From NCBI RefSeq assembly GCF_900187355.1, contig NZ_LT906451.1, forward strand, positions 62,001 through 126,000: a DNA stretch of 64,000 nucleotides, read 5' to 3'. The stretch comes from Legionella lansingensis. Its GTDB lineage: Bacteria > Pseudomonadota > Gammaproteobacteria > Legionellales > Legionellaceae. Of the stretch, positions 1 through 9,045 are shown piece after piece. Within the stretch, counting starts at the first letter, position 1, and every line of letters starts with the position of its first letter. The notes beneath the pieces are model-generated. The model saw only the letters and a list, made by a program, of their open reading frames with translations. It had not been told where the DNA came from and made no database searches. Both the position numbers and the translations under genes were made by a program.

Positions 1-1
1 G

Positions 2-1603
2 ATGAGTGACGTGATAACTCATGATTTAGAACATGAAGAGCATGGTCCTGAACAAAGTAAGGGTGCCATTGGTTTTATAAAACGCTGGCTCTTTACGACT
101 AACCATAAGGATATTGGTACATTATATTTATGGCTAGCCTTGGTGAGTTTTTTTATAGGCGGAATCATGGCGTTAGTCATCAGAGCCGAACTTTTCCAGC
201 CAGGACATCGTTTTGTTGATCCTAATTTCTTTAATCAAATGACGACGATGCATGGATTAATCATGATATTTGGGGTTGTAATGCCTGCTTTTACTGGTAT
301 GGCTAACTGGCAAATCCCAATGATGATTGGTGCTCCAGATATGGCTTTACCGCGCTTGAATAACTGGAGTTTTTGGATTTTACCCTTTGCCTTTGGCTTA
401 TTAATGTCAACCATGTTTCATAGTGGCGGTGGTCCAAACTTTGGCTGGACAATGTATGCGCCTTTATCAACTTCCTTCGCCCCCCCCAGCACAGATTTCA
501 TGATTTTTGCAATTCACATGGCAGGTATTTCATCTATCATGGGATCAATTAATATCATAGCCACTATTCTCAACATGCGTGCTCCTGGCATGACTCTCAT
601 GAAAATGCCAATGTTCGTATGGACGTGGTTAATTACCGCTTTCTTATTGCTGGCCATTATGCCAGTTCTTGCGGGAACTGTAACCATGATGCTTGCAGAT
701 AGGCATTTTGGTACTAGTTTCTTTTCAGCAGCGGGTGGTGGCGATCCAGTGCTATTTCAACATGTTTTCTGGTTTTTTGGTCACCCTGAAGTTTATGTGT
801 TGGTGCTACCAGCCTTTGGTGTGATTTCAGAAGTCATCCCGACATTTAGTCGCAAGCCACTATTTGGCTACCATTCAATGGTTTTTGCGGTAGCAGCTAT
901 TGCTTTCTTATCCTTTATCGTCTGGGCACACCATATGTTCACCACAGGTATGCCTTTAGGTGCTGAACTTTTCTTTATGTACACCACCATGTTAATTGCG
1001 GTGCCAACAGGTGTAAAAGTGTTCAATTGGGTGAGTACAATGTTTAAAGGAGCCATGACCTTTGAGACGCCTATGCTTTTTGCTGTAGCTTTTGTACTTC
1101 TCTTTACCATTGGTGGATTTACTGGATTGATGTTGGCGTTAGTTCCTGCTGATTACCAATATCAAGATACTTATTTTGTTGTGGGCCACTTCCATTATGT
1201 GCTCGTTCCAGGTGTGATTTTTGCGCTGATGGCCGGTGTATATTACTGGCTGCCTAAGTGGACAGGTCATATGTATAATGAACGTTTGGGTAAGTGGCAT
1301 TTCTGGTTGTCAGCCATTTCAGTAAATGTGCTTTTCTTTCCTATGCATTTCTTGGGGCTTGCGGGTATGCCGCGACGAATCCCGGATTATGCGCTGCAGT
1401 TTACTAATTTTAACATGGTGGTAACGATTGGGGCTTTTGCTTTTGGATTTGCTCAACTGTTATTCCTTTACAATGTGGTAGCCACGGTCCGCAAGGGCAA
1501 AAAAGTGGATGCTCAAGTTTGGGAAGGGGCCCGTGGCTTGGAATGGACCTTACCATCTCCGCCACCCTATCATAGTTTTACTATCCCACCAGAGATTCAT
1601 TAA
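2..1603 (+). CDS. ctaD: Cytochrome c oxidase subunit I (aa3-type)
   Basis: Catalytic subunit of the inner-membrane heme-copper oxidase that reduces O2 to water and pumps protons. The 533-aa product has about twelve hydrophobic segments and all expected ligands: His84 (heme a, in TMHGLIMIFG), His261-Pro-Glu-Val-Tyr265 (CuB ligand and cross-linked Tyr), His310/His311 (CuB), and His396/His398 in VVGHFHYV (heme a3 and heme a). Length is normal for the family. The ATG is the second base of the window, so its ribosome binding site and any upstream coxB/ctaC gene lie outside. It is followed by ctaG after 32 bp and then by ctaE, forming the usual cta operon. Identity is secure; only the start cannot be checked. 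Confidence 0.97.
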   Translation: MSDVITHDLEHEEHGPEQSKGAIGFIKRWLFTTNHKDIGTLYLWLALVSFFIGGIMALVIRAELFQPGHRFVDPNFFNQMTTMHGLIMIFGVVMPAFTGMANWQIPMMIGAPDMALPRLNNWSFWILPFAFGLLMSTMFHSGGGPNFGWTMYAPLSTSFAPPSTDFMIFAIHMAGISSIMGSINIIATILNMRAPGMTLMKMPMFVWTWLITAFLLLAIMPVLAGTVTMMLADRHFGTSFFSAAGGGDPVLFQHVFWFFGHPEVYVLVLPAFGVISEVIPTFSRKPLFGYHSMVFAVAAIAFLSFIVWAHHMFTTGMPLGAELFFMYTTMLIAVPTGVKVFNWVSTMFKGAMTFETPMLFAVAFVLLFTIGGFTGLMLALVPADYQYQDTYFVVGHFHYVLVPGVIFALMAGVYYWLPKWTGHMYNERLGKWHFWLSAISVNVLFFPMHFLGLAGMPRRIPDYALQFTNFNMVVTIGAFAFGFAQLLFLYNVVATVRKGKKVDAQVWEGARGLEWTLPSPPPYHSFTIPPEIH

Positions 1604-1635
1604 TGGCTTAACGGCAGTTTAGAGAGAGAGGTACG

Positions 1636-2175
1636 ATGGCAGAGAAAAGTCATGCAAAATTAATTATCATACTTGCTGCCATAGTGATTGGGATGTTTGC
1701 TTTTGGTTTTGCCTTGGTGCCTATTTACAATAGCCTTTGCAAGGCTTTGGGGATCAATGGCAAAGTAAGCCAGGCGGTGACGGCCTACGATGCTAGCCCT
1801 AGTAAAATTGCTAAAGATAGAATAGTTACTGTAGAGTTCGTGGCAACTAACAATGGTGCTTTGCCCTGGGCGTTTTATCCCAAAACAACAAAGATAAAAG
1901 TGCATCCAGGAGAAGTAGCTAAGCTGGCATTTTATGCTGAGAACAAAACAAATCATCGCATGACGGTGCAAGCTATTCCTAGCGTTACTCCTGGAATAGC
2001 CGCGAAGTATTTAAAAAAAACCGAATGTTTTTGCTTTACCCAGCAAACGTTGAATGGGCACGAGGCGATGAATATGCCGCTATTGTTTCATCTTGATACG
2101 GATTTACCAGCCAATATCAAGACAATTACTTTGGCATACACACTCTTTGACGTTACCGACAGAATAATGAATTAA
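1636..2175 (+). CDS. ctaG: Cytochrome c oxidase assembly protein CtaG (Cox11-type copper chaperone)
   Basis: Membrane-anchored chaperone that delivers copper to the CuB site of subunit I. The 179-aa protein has one N-terminal membrane helix (about residues 7-29), a conserved Cys35 just after it, and the copper-binding Cys-Phe-Cys-Phe motif at 131-134 in a periplasmic beta domain, which is the Cox11 signature. A purine-rich ribosome binding site (GAGAGAGAGG) precedes the ATG. It lies between ctaD and ctaE, as in many proteobacterial cta operons. Confidence 0.95.
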   Translation: MAEKSHAKLIIILAAIVIGMFAFGFALVPIYNSLCKALGINGKVSQAVTAYDASPSKIAKDRIVTVEFVATNNGALPWAFYPKTTKIKVHPGEVAKLAFYAENKTNHRMTVQAIPSVTPGIAAKYLKKTECFCFTQQTLNGHEAMNMPLLFHLDTDLPANIKTITLAYTLFDVTDRIMN

Positions 2176-2229
2176 AATCACAAAAACCACATTGTGATAA
2201 CAAAAAGTAGAACAGGAGAATTGTAAACG

Positions 2230-3099
2230 ATGGGCGCACATGGCACTTATTATGTACCTAAACCCAGTCACTGGCCACTTGTTGGTTCTATTGGTTTAAC
2301 CACGACGTTAGTGGGAGCTGCATCTTGGCTACATCATGATTGGTATGGGCCTTATATTTTTACCTTAGGCTTGTGTATTCTCGTCTTTATGATGTTTGGC
2401 TGGTTTGGTCAAGTTATTTATGAAAATCAAAAAGGACTTCATAACTTGCAGGTTGATCGTTCTTATCGCTGGGGAATGGTCTGGTTTATTTTCTCTGAGG
2501 TTTGCTTTTTTGGTGCTTTCTTTGGTGCTCTTTTCTTCACACGACTTTGGTCGATTCCTGTATTGGGAGGCGAAGTTCATCCCATTACTCATATTACCTT
2601 GTGGAATGACTTCCAGGCGAGATGGCCTTTATTAATTAACCCCAACAATCAAATTTTCGTTGGAGCAAAAGAAGGCATGCAAGCTTGGGGATTGGCTGCA
2701 GTTAACACCCTTATTTTGTTAACGTCCGGAGTTACCATCACCTGGGCTCATTGGGCTTTAAAATTGAATAAGCGCAAACAACTCGTTGTTGCCATGATTT
2801 GTACTATTTCATTAGGTCTACTCTTCTTGGTATGCCAAGCCAATGAGTATCATGAGGCTTATACAGAGATGAACCTAACATTGGATGCCGGTATTTATGG
2901 TACGACCTTTTTCATGTTGACAGGTTTCCATGGTTTACATGTGACAATTGGGACCATCATGCTTATTGTTATCTTGATACGTTGCATCCGTGGTCACTTT
3001 ACACCAGAGCGTCATTTTGCCTTTGAAGCCGTAGCATGGTATTGGCACTTTGTAGATGTGGTTTGGTTATTCTTGTTTATCTTTGTTTATTGGTTATAA
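2230..3099 (+). CDS. ctaE: Cytochrome c oxidase subunit III
   Basis: Subunit III of the aa3 oxidase, which stabilises the catalytic core in the inner membrane. The 289-aa product has the family pattern: about seven hydrophobic helices, an extended loop around residues 113-150, TGFHGLHV at 231-238, and the C-terminal YWHFVDVVWLFLF stretch. AGGAG lies upstream of the ATG with a somewhat long spacer (about 11 nt). Only 18 bp separate it from the next gene, so read-through is likely. Confidence 0.96.
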   Translation: MGAHGTYYVPKPSHWPLVGSIGLTTTLVGAASWLHHDWYGPYIFTLGLCILVFMMFGWFGQVIYENQKGLHNLQVDRSYRWGMVWFIFSEVCFFGAFFGALFFTRLWSIPVLGGEVHPITHITLWNDFQARWPLLINPNNQIFVGAKEGMQAWGLAAVNTLILLTSGVTITWAHWALKLNKRKQLVVAMICTISLGLLFLVCQANEYHEAYTEMNLTLDAGIYGTTFFMLTGFHGLHVTIGTIMLIVILIRCIRGHFTPERHFAFEAVAWYWHFVDVVWLFLFIFVYWL

Positions 3100-3117
3100 A
3101 GCATAAAATCGCCAACG

Positions 3118-4047
3118 ATGCATAGCATACCTCTGATTGTTCGCCTGCCCAATTGGGTGGGGGATGTAGTGATGACATTACCATCCTTACAGGCATTAAA
3201 ATCTGCTGGATTTGATTTGCAATTGTATGGCCAAAAATGGATTTTTGATTTATTACAAAGCTTGCCAGCCAAATTATTCTATCTTCCTAAATCAATCCGT
3301 CTTGCGCGGAATGAAATTAGCAAAAATTTAGCAACAAATACATTATTATTTACGAATAGTTTTTCGAGTGCATTGATCACGTACTTGGCAAAAAAGAAAG
3401 CAGTCAGTTATAAAAATACGATTCGCAATGTCTTGTTATATAGAAGTATTGATAAAGAAAGGCATTTGCATGAAGTCGAATACTTTTGGAAAATCGCAAA
3501 ACTTGCAGCGTTAACTTGGCTACCTGACGCTTCTTGGCCAACAAGTATTCCAAAATCAATTCATCTCCCTTTAAATCCTATTAGCGAATTAAAGGTAGAA
3601 GAACGATTAAAACGAGATAACATCACTGATCCTTTTATTATATTTTGCCCTTCTGCTACGGGTGCTGCAAAACAGGGTGCTTATAAAATTTGGCCTCATT
3701 GGCGCGAGTTATCCGAGCAAATCAATCAACTTGGGATGACCAGCATCATGTGTCCTGGACCGCTTGAGGAAGCGTATTGCAAACAGTTACTACCCAAAAC
3801 GAAATTGGTCGCTGGACTAAATTTAAGCGAACTTGCTGCCATGTTGAAACGAGCTAGTCTAGTCGTGTCAAATGATAGTGGACCTATGCACATTGCAACA
3901 GCTGTGGGAGCTACTGTGCTCGGGATCTTTGGTTCCACTAACCCCATTCGAACAGCGCCGTGGGGAGGGAGTTATATTGGTGAGTTAGGGAAATGGCCAT
4001 CTAGCCATCTTGTACTTGCGCAGATCGCCAAAATGTTAAATTTGTAA
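3118..4047 (+). CDS. Family 9 glycosyltransferase (heptosyltransferase-like)
   Basis: Probable transferase of lipopolysaccharide core or related surface glycan, GT-B fold. The 309-aa protein begins with the GT9 pattern (RLPNWVGDVVMTLPSLQAL, residues 9-27) and carries the donor-site signature SNDSGPMHIATA at 251-262 followed by FGSTNP. Length is somewhat shorter than typical WaaF (about 340-350 aa). The acceptor and sugar cannot be deduced, so no gene symbol is given. It starts 18 bp after ctaE without a good Shine-Dalgarno sequence and may be cotranscribed with the oxidase genes, an unrelated function. Confidence 0.85.
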   Translation: MHSIPLIVRLPNWVGDVVMTLPSLQALKSAGFDLQLYGQKWIFDLLQSLPAKLFYLPKSIRLARNEISKNLATNTLLFTNSFSSALITYLAKKKAVSYKNTIRNVLLYRSIDKERHLHEVEYFWKIAKLAALTWLPDASWPTSIPKSIHLPLNPISELKVEERLKRDNITDPFIIFCPSATGAAKQGAYKIWPHWRELSEQINQLGMTSIMCPGPLEEAYCKQLLPKTKLVAGLNLSELAAMLKRASLVVSNDSGPMHIATAVGATVLGIFGSTNPIRTAPWGGSYIGELGKWPSSHLVLAQIAKMLNL

Positions 4048-4051
4048 TTTG

Positions 4052-4162
4052 GGGTGTGATAAAAAATGTGGTTTTTTTATTAACTATCTTGTTTTTCCTT
4101 GTGCCGACGTCCCGCATCTTGACCGCGGTCGGCGTAAGGAAACCGCAGTTTTAATCACACCC
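4052..4162. repeat. MITE-like palindromic element A1
   Basis: Between the glycosyltransferase gene and the small secreted protein gene. Ends are inverted (GGGTGTGAT at 4052-4060, ATCACACCC at 4154-4162). The core is a nested palindrome, CCTTGTGCCGAC facing GTCGGCGTAAGG, around a TTGACCGCGG motif. Its right end read inward (GGGTGTGATTAAAACTGCG) recurs at 35.8 kb and, with small changes, at 52.06 kb. No open reading frame. Confidence 0.75.
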
Positions 4163-4239
4163 TGCAATTTGCACAGATTGGCTGTATTTATTGCAATATG
4201 CTATAACTCAATAAATACTTAGGTGCAGGGAGGCAAAGT

Positions 4240-4554
4240 ATGAAATCCTATCTGCCACTATCTTTATTGATTGTTGCATTGTTTTCTGCCTTTAGTGCTC
4301 AGGCTGCAGGCCAGCAAATGTGGATCAAAGGCACGCAAGCAAAACTTCTGTATAATTCATTGACAGGCCCTAAGGTGCAAGAGGATGGAACGGCTGGTCA
4401 TCTCTATAGAATAGGCACCAGTATCCTTTGTCGTTATACAAACGCTGATATTACTAAAAAAGGGAAAAAGGTTCCGCCCTATGCTCCATGCCGTTATGCA
4501 TGCACCATTAAGTTTGACCATAACGGACTTGCATCACCAGGACAAAATCCTTAA
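4240..4554 (+). CDS. Small secreted protein, unknown function
   Basis: 104-aa protein with a clear Sec signal peptide: MKSYLPLSLLIVALFSAF core with a likely cut after AQA (residue 22). The mature part is small and basic, with Cys residues in the C-terminal half (LCRYT, PCRYACT) that could form disulfides in the periplasm. A strong ribosome binding site (GGGAGG) lies 7 nt before the ATG. I do not recognise a named domain. It is monocistronic, between repeat element A1 and a terminator-like hairpin, convergent with parB. Confidence 0.75.
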   Translation: MKSYLPLSLLIVALFSAFSAQAAGQQMWIKGTQAKLLYNSLTGPKVQEDGTAGHLYRIGTSILCRYTNADITKKGKKVPPYAPCRYACTIKFDHNGLASPGQNP

Positions 4555-4569
4555 CAAGTCTTGAAATAT

Positions 4570-4591
4570 CCCTCTCCACAGGGGGAGAGGG
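4570..4591. terminator. Hairpin between convergent genes
   Basis: CCCTCTCC, a 6-nt loop, then GGAGAGGG: an 8-bp GC-rich stem between the 3' ends of the small secreted protein gene and parB. There is no T-run on either side, so termination is only inferred from position. Confidence 0.45.
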
Positions 4592-4613
4592 TAAACATTC
4601 TCAACTTTAGGCA

Positions 4614-5477
4614 CTATCCTAGCAATTCCTTAATAACGGCATGCAAGCGCTGCAGGTTATCATAGTGAATAACTAAGGTCCCCTTTCCGGTTTTGCCTGG
4701 CTTTAGTCGAATTTTGGTGTTTAGCTGTTTGGAAAGTATTTGTAGTTGTTCTTGTACAAGTTGGGAAACTTCAGTTTTTGGGACAGGCTCTGATTTCCCA
4801 GCTTTGATGCGAGCAACAAGCTTTTCGGTTTCACGCACGGACAGGTTCTTGGCAACAATAAGCTCAGCCGCTGCAAGTTGTTGATCATCACTCAGCATGA
4901 GCAATGCACGGGCATGTCCCATGTCCAAGTCGCCATGTTCTAACAATCGTCTAACCCCAGGATTTAAACTTAATAAACGTAAATAATTACTTACAGCAGT
5001 GCGTGATTTTGACAACACGTCAGCTACTTGCTGGTGCGTTAAACCAAACTCACTGGTAAGACGATACATGGCACGGGCTTGATCCATCGGATTTAAATCT
5101 TCTCGCTGTAAATTTTCAACCAAAGCCATCGCCATGGCTGTTTCATCATCGACTTGACGCAGGATCACTGGTACTTCGTTTAAACCTGCCAATTGTGAAG
5201 CCCGCCAACGGCGTTCACCTGCGATGATTTCATAACGTCCTTCAGCGATTTCGCGCACAATTAAGGGTTGTAAGATGCCCTGTTGTTGAATGGATGCCGC
5301 GAGCTCGGCGAGTGTTTGTTCTTCAATCTCACCCCGAGGTTGATACTTTCCTGGTTGTAAACAATGAATAGCTAGTTTGAGGGGTTCACTTGTTGGTTTA
5401 TCAACAAGTAGCGTCGTGTTGGTATTACCTAATAAGGCGGATAAGTTACGTCCTAACCCTCTGCTTTTCACTGTCAT
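4614..5477 (-). CDS. parB: Chromosome partitioning protein ParB
   Basis: Centromere (parS)-binding CTPase clamp that works with ParA in origin segregation. The 287-aa protein shows the ParB N-domain order: PGKYQPR at 42-48, GERRWRA at 87-93 and ENLQRED at 121-127 (nucleotide-binding motifs), then a helix-turn-helix around 146-167 (GLTHQQVADVLSKSRTAVSN) and a C-terminal dimerisation region. It lies 12 bp downstream of parA on the same strand. Confidence 0.96.
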   Translation of the reverse strand: MTVKSRGLGRNLSALLGNTNTTLLVDKPTSEPLKLAIHCLQPGKYQPRGEIEEQTLAELAASIQQQGILQPLIVREIAEGRYEIIAGERRWRASQLAGLNEVPVILRQVDDETAMAMALVENLQREDLNPMDQARAMYRLTSEFGLTHQQVADVLSKSRTAVSNYLRLLSLNPGVRRLLEHGDLDMGHARALLMLSDDQQLAAAELIVAKNLSVRETEKLVARIKAGKSEPVPKTEVSQLVQEQLQILSKQLNTKIRLKPGKTGKGTLVIHYDNLQRLHAVIKELLG

Positions 5478-5489
5478 AATTTACCTCAA

Positions 5490-6260
5490 TTAAACGACTA
5501 AGGGTTGCTTACTAATCACCTCTGCAGCTAAGACCATATAAGCTGCGGCACCAGGAGAGGTTTTATCATATTGTAAAGCGGGCACGCCATGACTGGGCGC
5601 TTCAGCCAGGCGGATATTGCGTGGTATTACAGTACGATAAACTTTGTTATTAAAATGCTCGAGAAGTTGCTTCGACACTTCTGAGCATAAGCGGTTGCGA
5701 GCATCGTACATGGTGCGTAACACCCCTTCGATATGCAAGCGTGGATTCACACTGGTTTTTACTTGCTCGATGGTGTTCAGCAACGCTGCTAAGCCTTCTA
5801 GTGCAAAATATTCGCATTGCATGGGAACGAGCACGGAGTCAGCAGCCACCAAGGCATTAATGGTTAATGTATTTAAAGCAGGAGGACAATCAATCAAAAT
5901 GAAATCATAGGTTTTTTGAATGGATTGCAGCGCTTTAAATAGAAAGGTTTCGCGATGATCCCTCTCCATCAAACTAACTTCTGCCACAGTTAAATCGCTG
6001 TTGGCAGGAATGAGATCAAAGCCACACGTTGTTGTTAGACAGGCCTGTTGTGCCAAACAATCACGGAGCAATACATCATTTGTGGTATGAACCAAAGCGT
6101 TCTTATCAACCCCTGAGCCCATGGTTGCATTACCCTGAGGGTCTAAATCAATAAGCAGAACGGCATGGCGATTTGCTGCAATGGAGGCCGCCAAGTTAAT
6201 TGCTGTTGTTGTTTTGCCAACGCCTCCTTTTTGATTGGCAATGGCTATCACTTTGGCCAT
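5490..6260 (-). CDS. parA: Chromosome partitioning ATPase ParA (Soj)
   Basis: Deviant Walker-type ATPase that moves ParB-parS complexes. The 256-aa protein has the ParA Walker A motif KGGVGKTT at 11-18, the switch motif LIDLDPQGN at 36-44 and [12 protein letters not shown] further on. Its start overlaps the end of rsmG by 13 bp, so the two are probably translationally coupled, and parB follows after 12 bp. Confidence 0.97.
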   Translation of the reverse strand: MAKVIAIANQKGGVGKTTTAINLAASIAANRHAVLLIDLDPQGNATMGSGVDKNALVHTTNDVLLRDCLAQQACLTTTCGFDLIPANSDLTVAEVSLMERDHRETFLFKALQSIQKTYDFILIDCPPALNTLTINALVAADSVLVPMQCEYFALEGLAALLNTIEQVKTSVNPRLHIEGVLRTMYDARNRLCSEVSKQLLEHFNNKVYRTVIPRNIRLAEAPSHGVPALQYDKTSPGAAAYMVLAAEVISKQPLVV

Positions 6261-6892
6261 GATGATTCCTTGGTTGATCTGTTACTGATAATGACACAGC
6301 AACGCTCCCCATCAAGGCCAGGTACTAAATACGATTTGACCTGGTAAGGTAGATGGATGCTCGCCAATTCAGTTTCAGGATAGCGCCCCTTCATGGCAAG
6401 CCAGATACCGTCATTGCCAATGAGGTGAGAAGTCCATTTTATCATTTGCGCTAAGTCACTGAATGCCCGACTAATTACTGTATCAAAACCTTGGTGTGGG
6501 TGGTAGTTTTCTGCGCGTGACTGCACAATTTCGATATTATTAATGGCTAAAGCTCGTTTTGCTTCTTCTAGAAAACGAATTTTTTTGCCATTGCTATCGA
6601 GTAATACTACCTGAAGTTGCGGATTATAAAGGGCTAACGGGATCCCTGGCAAACCTGCTCCAGTGCCGACATCCACAACACGTCTACCTTTTAGCCATGG
6701 AATGATGGCTAAGCTATCTAAAATATGACGTGTGACCATGGTATCCAGGTCACGAATGGCGGTTAAATTATAACTGCGATTCCATTTATTTAATAACAGT
6801 AAGTATTGTAAAAAAGGAGCAATGTCTGCTTTTAAGCCCAACTGCAGGAAGCCTTCGCTTAAGAGGTGTGTAATCCGCGGATCCTTGCTCAT
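6248..6892 (-). CDS. rsmG: 16S rRNA (guanine527-N7)-methyltransferase RsmG
   Basis: SAM-dependent methyltransferase of 16S rRNA (formerly GidB). The 214-aa protein has NLTAIRD at 42-48, HILDSL at 56-61 and the SAM-binding loop VGTGAGLPG at 75-83, the standard RsmG signature. It overlaps mnmG by an ATGA junction at its start and parA by 13 bp at its end, giving a compact mnmG-rsmG-parA-parB operon. Confidence 0.96.
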   Translation of the reverse strand: MSKDPRITHLLSEGFLQLGLKADIAPFLQYLLLLNKWNRSYNLTAIRDLDTMVTRHILDSLAIIPWLKGRRVVDVGTGAGLPGIPLALYNPQLQVVLLDSNGKKIRFLEEAKRALAINNIEIVQSRAENYHPHQGFDTVISRAFSDLAQMIKWTSHLIGNDGIWLAMKGRYPETELASIHLPYQVKSYLVPGLDGERCCVIISNRSTKESSWPK

Positions 6893-8763
6893 GCGGGTTC
6901 CCGATGTTTCTTTAGGTGCACTAAAAGCAATGATAAGGCGGCTGGTGTTACGCCAGAAACCCTAGCGGCTTGACCCAGAGTGGCTGGTTTTATCCGCGTT
7001 AATTTTTGCACGACCTCGGTGGATAAACCAGACACTTTACTGTAATCCAACGTACTGGGCAGCTGGGTGTTTTCGTGCTTGCGCAGGCGCTCAATATCGA
7101 GGAGCTGACGCTCGATATAACCTGCATATTTGCTTTGAATCTCAACTTGCTCGGCCACATCCGTGGTCAACTTCGATAAACCCAAAGCAGTAATGTCTTG
7201 CAAATGCTGATACGTTATTTCCGGACGTTTTAGCAATTCGGACGCTCTACAATCTTGTTGCAATGGATTGTCTAGAACACTATTCAGATGTTCATTGTGA
7301 CTGACACGCACGATGGTGGCTTTGAGTTGTGTTTGTGCACGTTCTATGGCTTCTCTTTTTTCGCAAAAGGTTTGCCAGCGATGGTCACCAACCAATCCTA
7401 GTTCACGTCCTTTTTCAGTTAAGCGTAAATCGGCATTATCTTCACGTAACAGCAAGCGGTATTCAGCACGTGAAGTAAACATACGATAAGGTTCCTGCGT
7501 GCCGCAGGTTATCAAGTCATCAATCAAAACGCCCATATAGGCTTCATCACGACGAGGAGACCAAAGCGCCTTATCCTGAGTTTGCAAAGCGGCGTTCATG
7601 CCCGCAATTAACCCTTGGGCCGCCGCTTCTTCATAACCCGTTGTGCCATTAATTTGACCAGCAAAAAATAAATTGCCGAAGGGTTTCGTTTGCAAGAACG
7701 CGTTCAAGCCGCGTGGGTCAAAATAATCGTACTCGATGGCATACCCTGGACGAGTGATATGAGCGTTTTCGAAACCTTTGATGGTGCGCACAAATTGAAC
7801 TTGAACCTCAAATGGCAAACTGGTCGAAATACCATTCGGATAAATTTCATCCGTGGTTAACCCCTCGGGTTCAACAAAAATCTGGTGCGACGGTTTGTCA
7901 GCGAAGCGCACTATTTTATCTTCGATAGAAGGGCAATAGCGTGGACCGATGCCTTCAATCACGCCTGCATACATCGGAGATTGATGCAAATTCGCTTGAA
8001 TGATTTCATGAGTGGTGCTGGTCGTGTGGGTAATATAACAAGGGACCTGCTGCGGATGTAAACCCACATGTCCTAAATAAGAAAACACAGGGATGGTCTC
8101 ATCACCCGGCTGAATGGTCATTTGGCTATAGTCAAGTGAACGTCCATCAATACGCGGAGGTGTTCCTGTTTTTAATCGACCCACCGGTAAATCCAATTCT
8201 CTTAGGCGATTGGCCAAAGCAATGGCAGGTGGATCACCCGCCCGCCCGCCGGCATATTGGCTCATACCGACGTGAATCTTGCCGCCTAGAAATGTACCCA
8301 CTGTTAAGACAATAGCACGCGCGCGCAATACCAAACCCATTTGCGTGACCACAGCCGTGACGCGCTCGCCTTCAATCAGAATATCCTCAACAGCCTGTTG
8401 AAATAGAGTTAAATTCGCTTGGCTTTGTAATTGTTGTCGTATGGCTTGCCGATAAAGTACGCGGTCAGCTTGTGCGCGTGTGGCTCTGACAGCAGGACCT
8501 TTAGAGGCATTGAGCATGCGAAATTGAATACCGGCCTTGTCGGCAGCTAAAGCCATTGCGCCATCAAGGGCGTCGATTTCCTTGACTAAATGTCCTTTAC
8601 CAATGCCACCAATGGCAGGATTGCAAGACATTTGCCCAAGCAAATCCATATTATGAGTCAGCAACAAGGTTTGCGCGCCCAAGCGGGCCGAAGCAAGTGC
8701 TGCTTCAGTGCCGGCATGACCACCACCCACCACGATAACATCATACTGCTTTTCGAGATTCAT
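6889..8763 (-). CDS. mnmG: tRNA uridine 5-carboxymethylaminomethyl modification enzyme MnmG (GidA)
   Basis: FAD-dependent subunit of the MnmE-MnmG complex that modifies wobble uridine 34 of several tRNAs. The N-terminus holds the dinucleotide motif [12 protein letters not shown] (about residues 11-22), followed by [19 protein letters not shown] and PSIEDK, both diagnostic. I chose the ATG at 8763 (624 aa, close to the 629 aa of E. coli MnmG). The frame extends to a TTG at 8796, which would add 11 residues; neither start has a clear Shine-Dalgarno sequence. First gene of the operon. Confidence 0.96.
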   Translation of the reverse strand: MNLEKQYDVIVVGGGHAGTEAALASARLGAQTLLLTHNMDLLGQMSCNPAIGGIGKGHLVKEIDALDGAMALAADKAGIQFRMLNASKGPAVRATRAQADRVLYRQAIRQQLQSQANLTLFQQAVEDILIEGERVTAVVTQMGLVLRARAIVLTVGTFLGGKIHVGMSQYAGGRAGDPPAIALANRLRELDLPVGRLKTGTPPRIDGRSLDYSQMTIQPGDETIPVFSYLGHVGLHPQQVPCYITHTTSTTHEIIQANLHQSPMYAGVIEGIGPRYCPSIEDKIVRFADKPSHQIFVEPEGLTTDEIYPNGISTSLPFEVQVQFVRTIKGFENAHITRPGYAIEYDYFDPRGLNAFLQTKPFGNLFFAGQINGTTGYEEAAAQGLIAGMNAALQTQDKALWSPRRDEAYMGVLIDDLITCGTQEPYRMFTSRAEYRLLLREDNADLRLTEKGRELGLVGDHRWQTFCEKREAIERAQTQLKATIVRVSHNEHLNSVLDNPLQQDCRASELLKRPEITYQHLQDITALGLSKLTTDVAEQVEIQSKYAGYIERQLLDIERLRKHENTQLPSTLDYSKVSGLSTEVVQKLTRIKPATLGQAARVSGVTPAALSLLLVHLKKHREPA

Positions 8764-8969
8764 AAGAGAAGAATAATTGCGCAACAAATCTTGCAATTAT
8801 ACACTTTTAAGAGGCTGGTGTAATGGTTGTCAATGTCCGTGGTCCAAGATATGGACACGAAAGTCAATATATAATGCAAATCAGACCTATGATCTTCTTT
8901 TAGACCCTAATTGCTGAGACATCCCACGTTTATTGCAAAATAGAAAAAATATCTATCTTTTGTTCAAAT

Positions 8970-8989
8970 TTTAATATTTTCTTAATAAA
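8970..8989 (+). promoter_or_regulatory. Candidate PmrA operator for the 520-aa gene
   Basis: TTTAATATT, TT, CTTAATAAA: a tandem repeat with exactly 2 nt between halves, matching the published PmrA consensus cTTAATatT-N2-cTTAATatT that controls many Dot/Icm effector genes. A -10-like TATAAG follows after 7 nt (8997-9002), about 45 bp before the start codon. The 1290-aa gene has the same arrangement and spacing. Confidence 0.75.
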
Positions 8990-9045
8990 TACTTGGTATA
9001 AGTAATATGCAGTATATCTTTTATTAATACAAATAGGTAAGTGAT

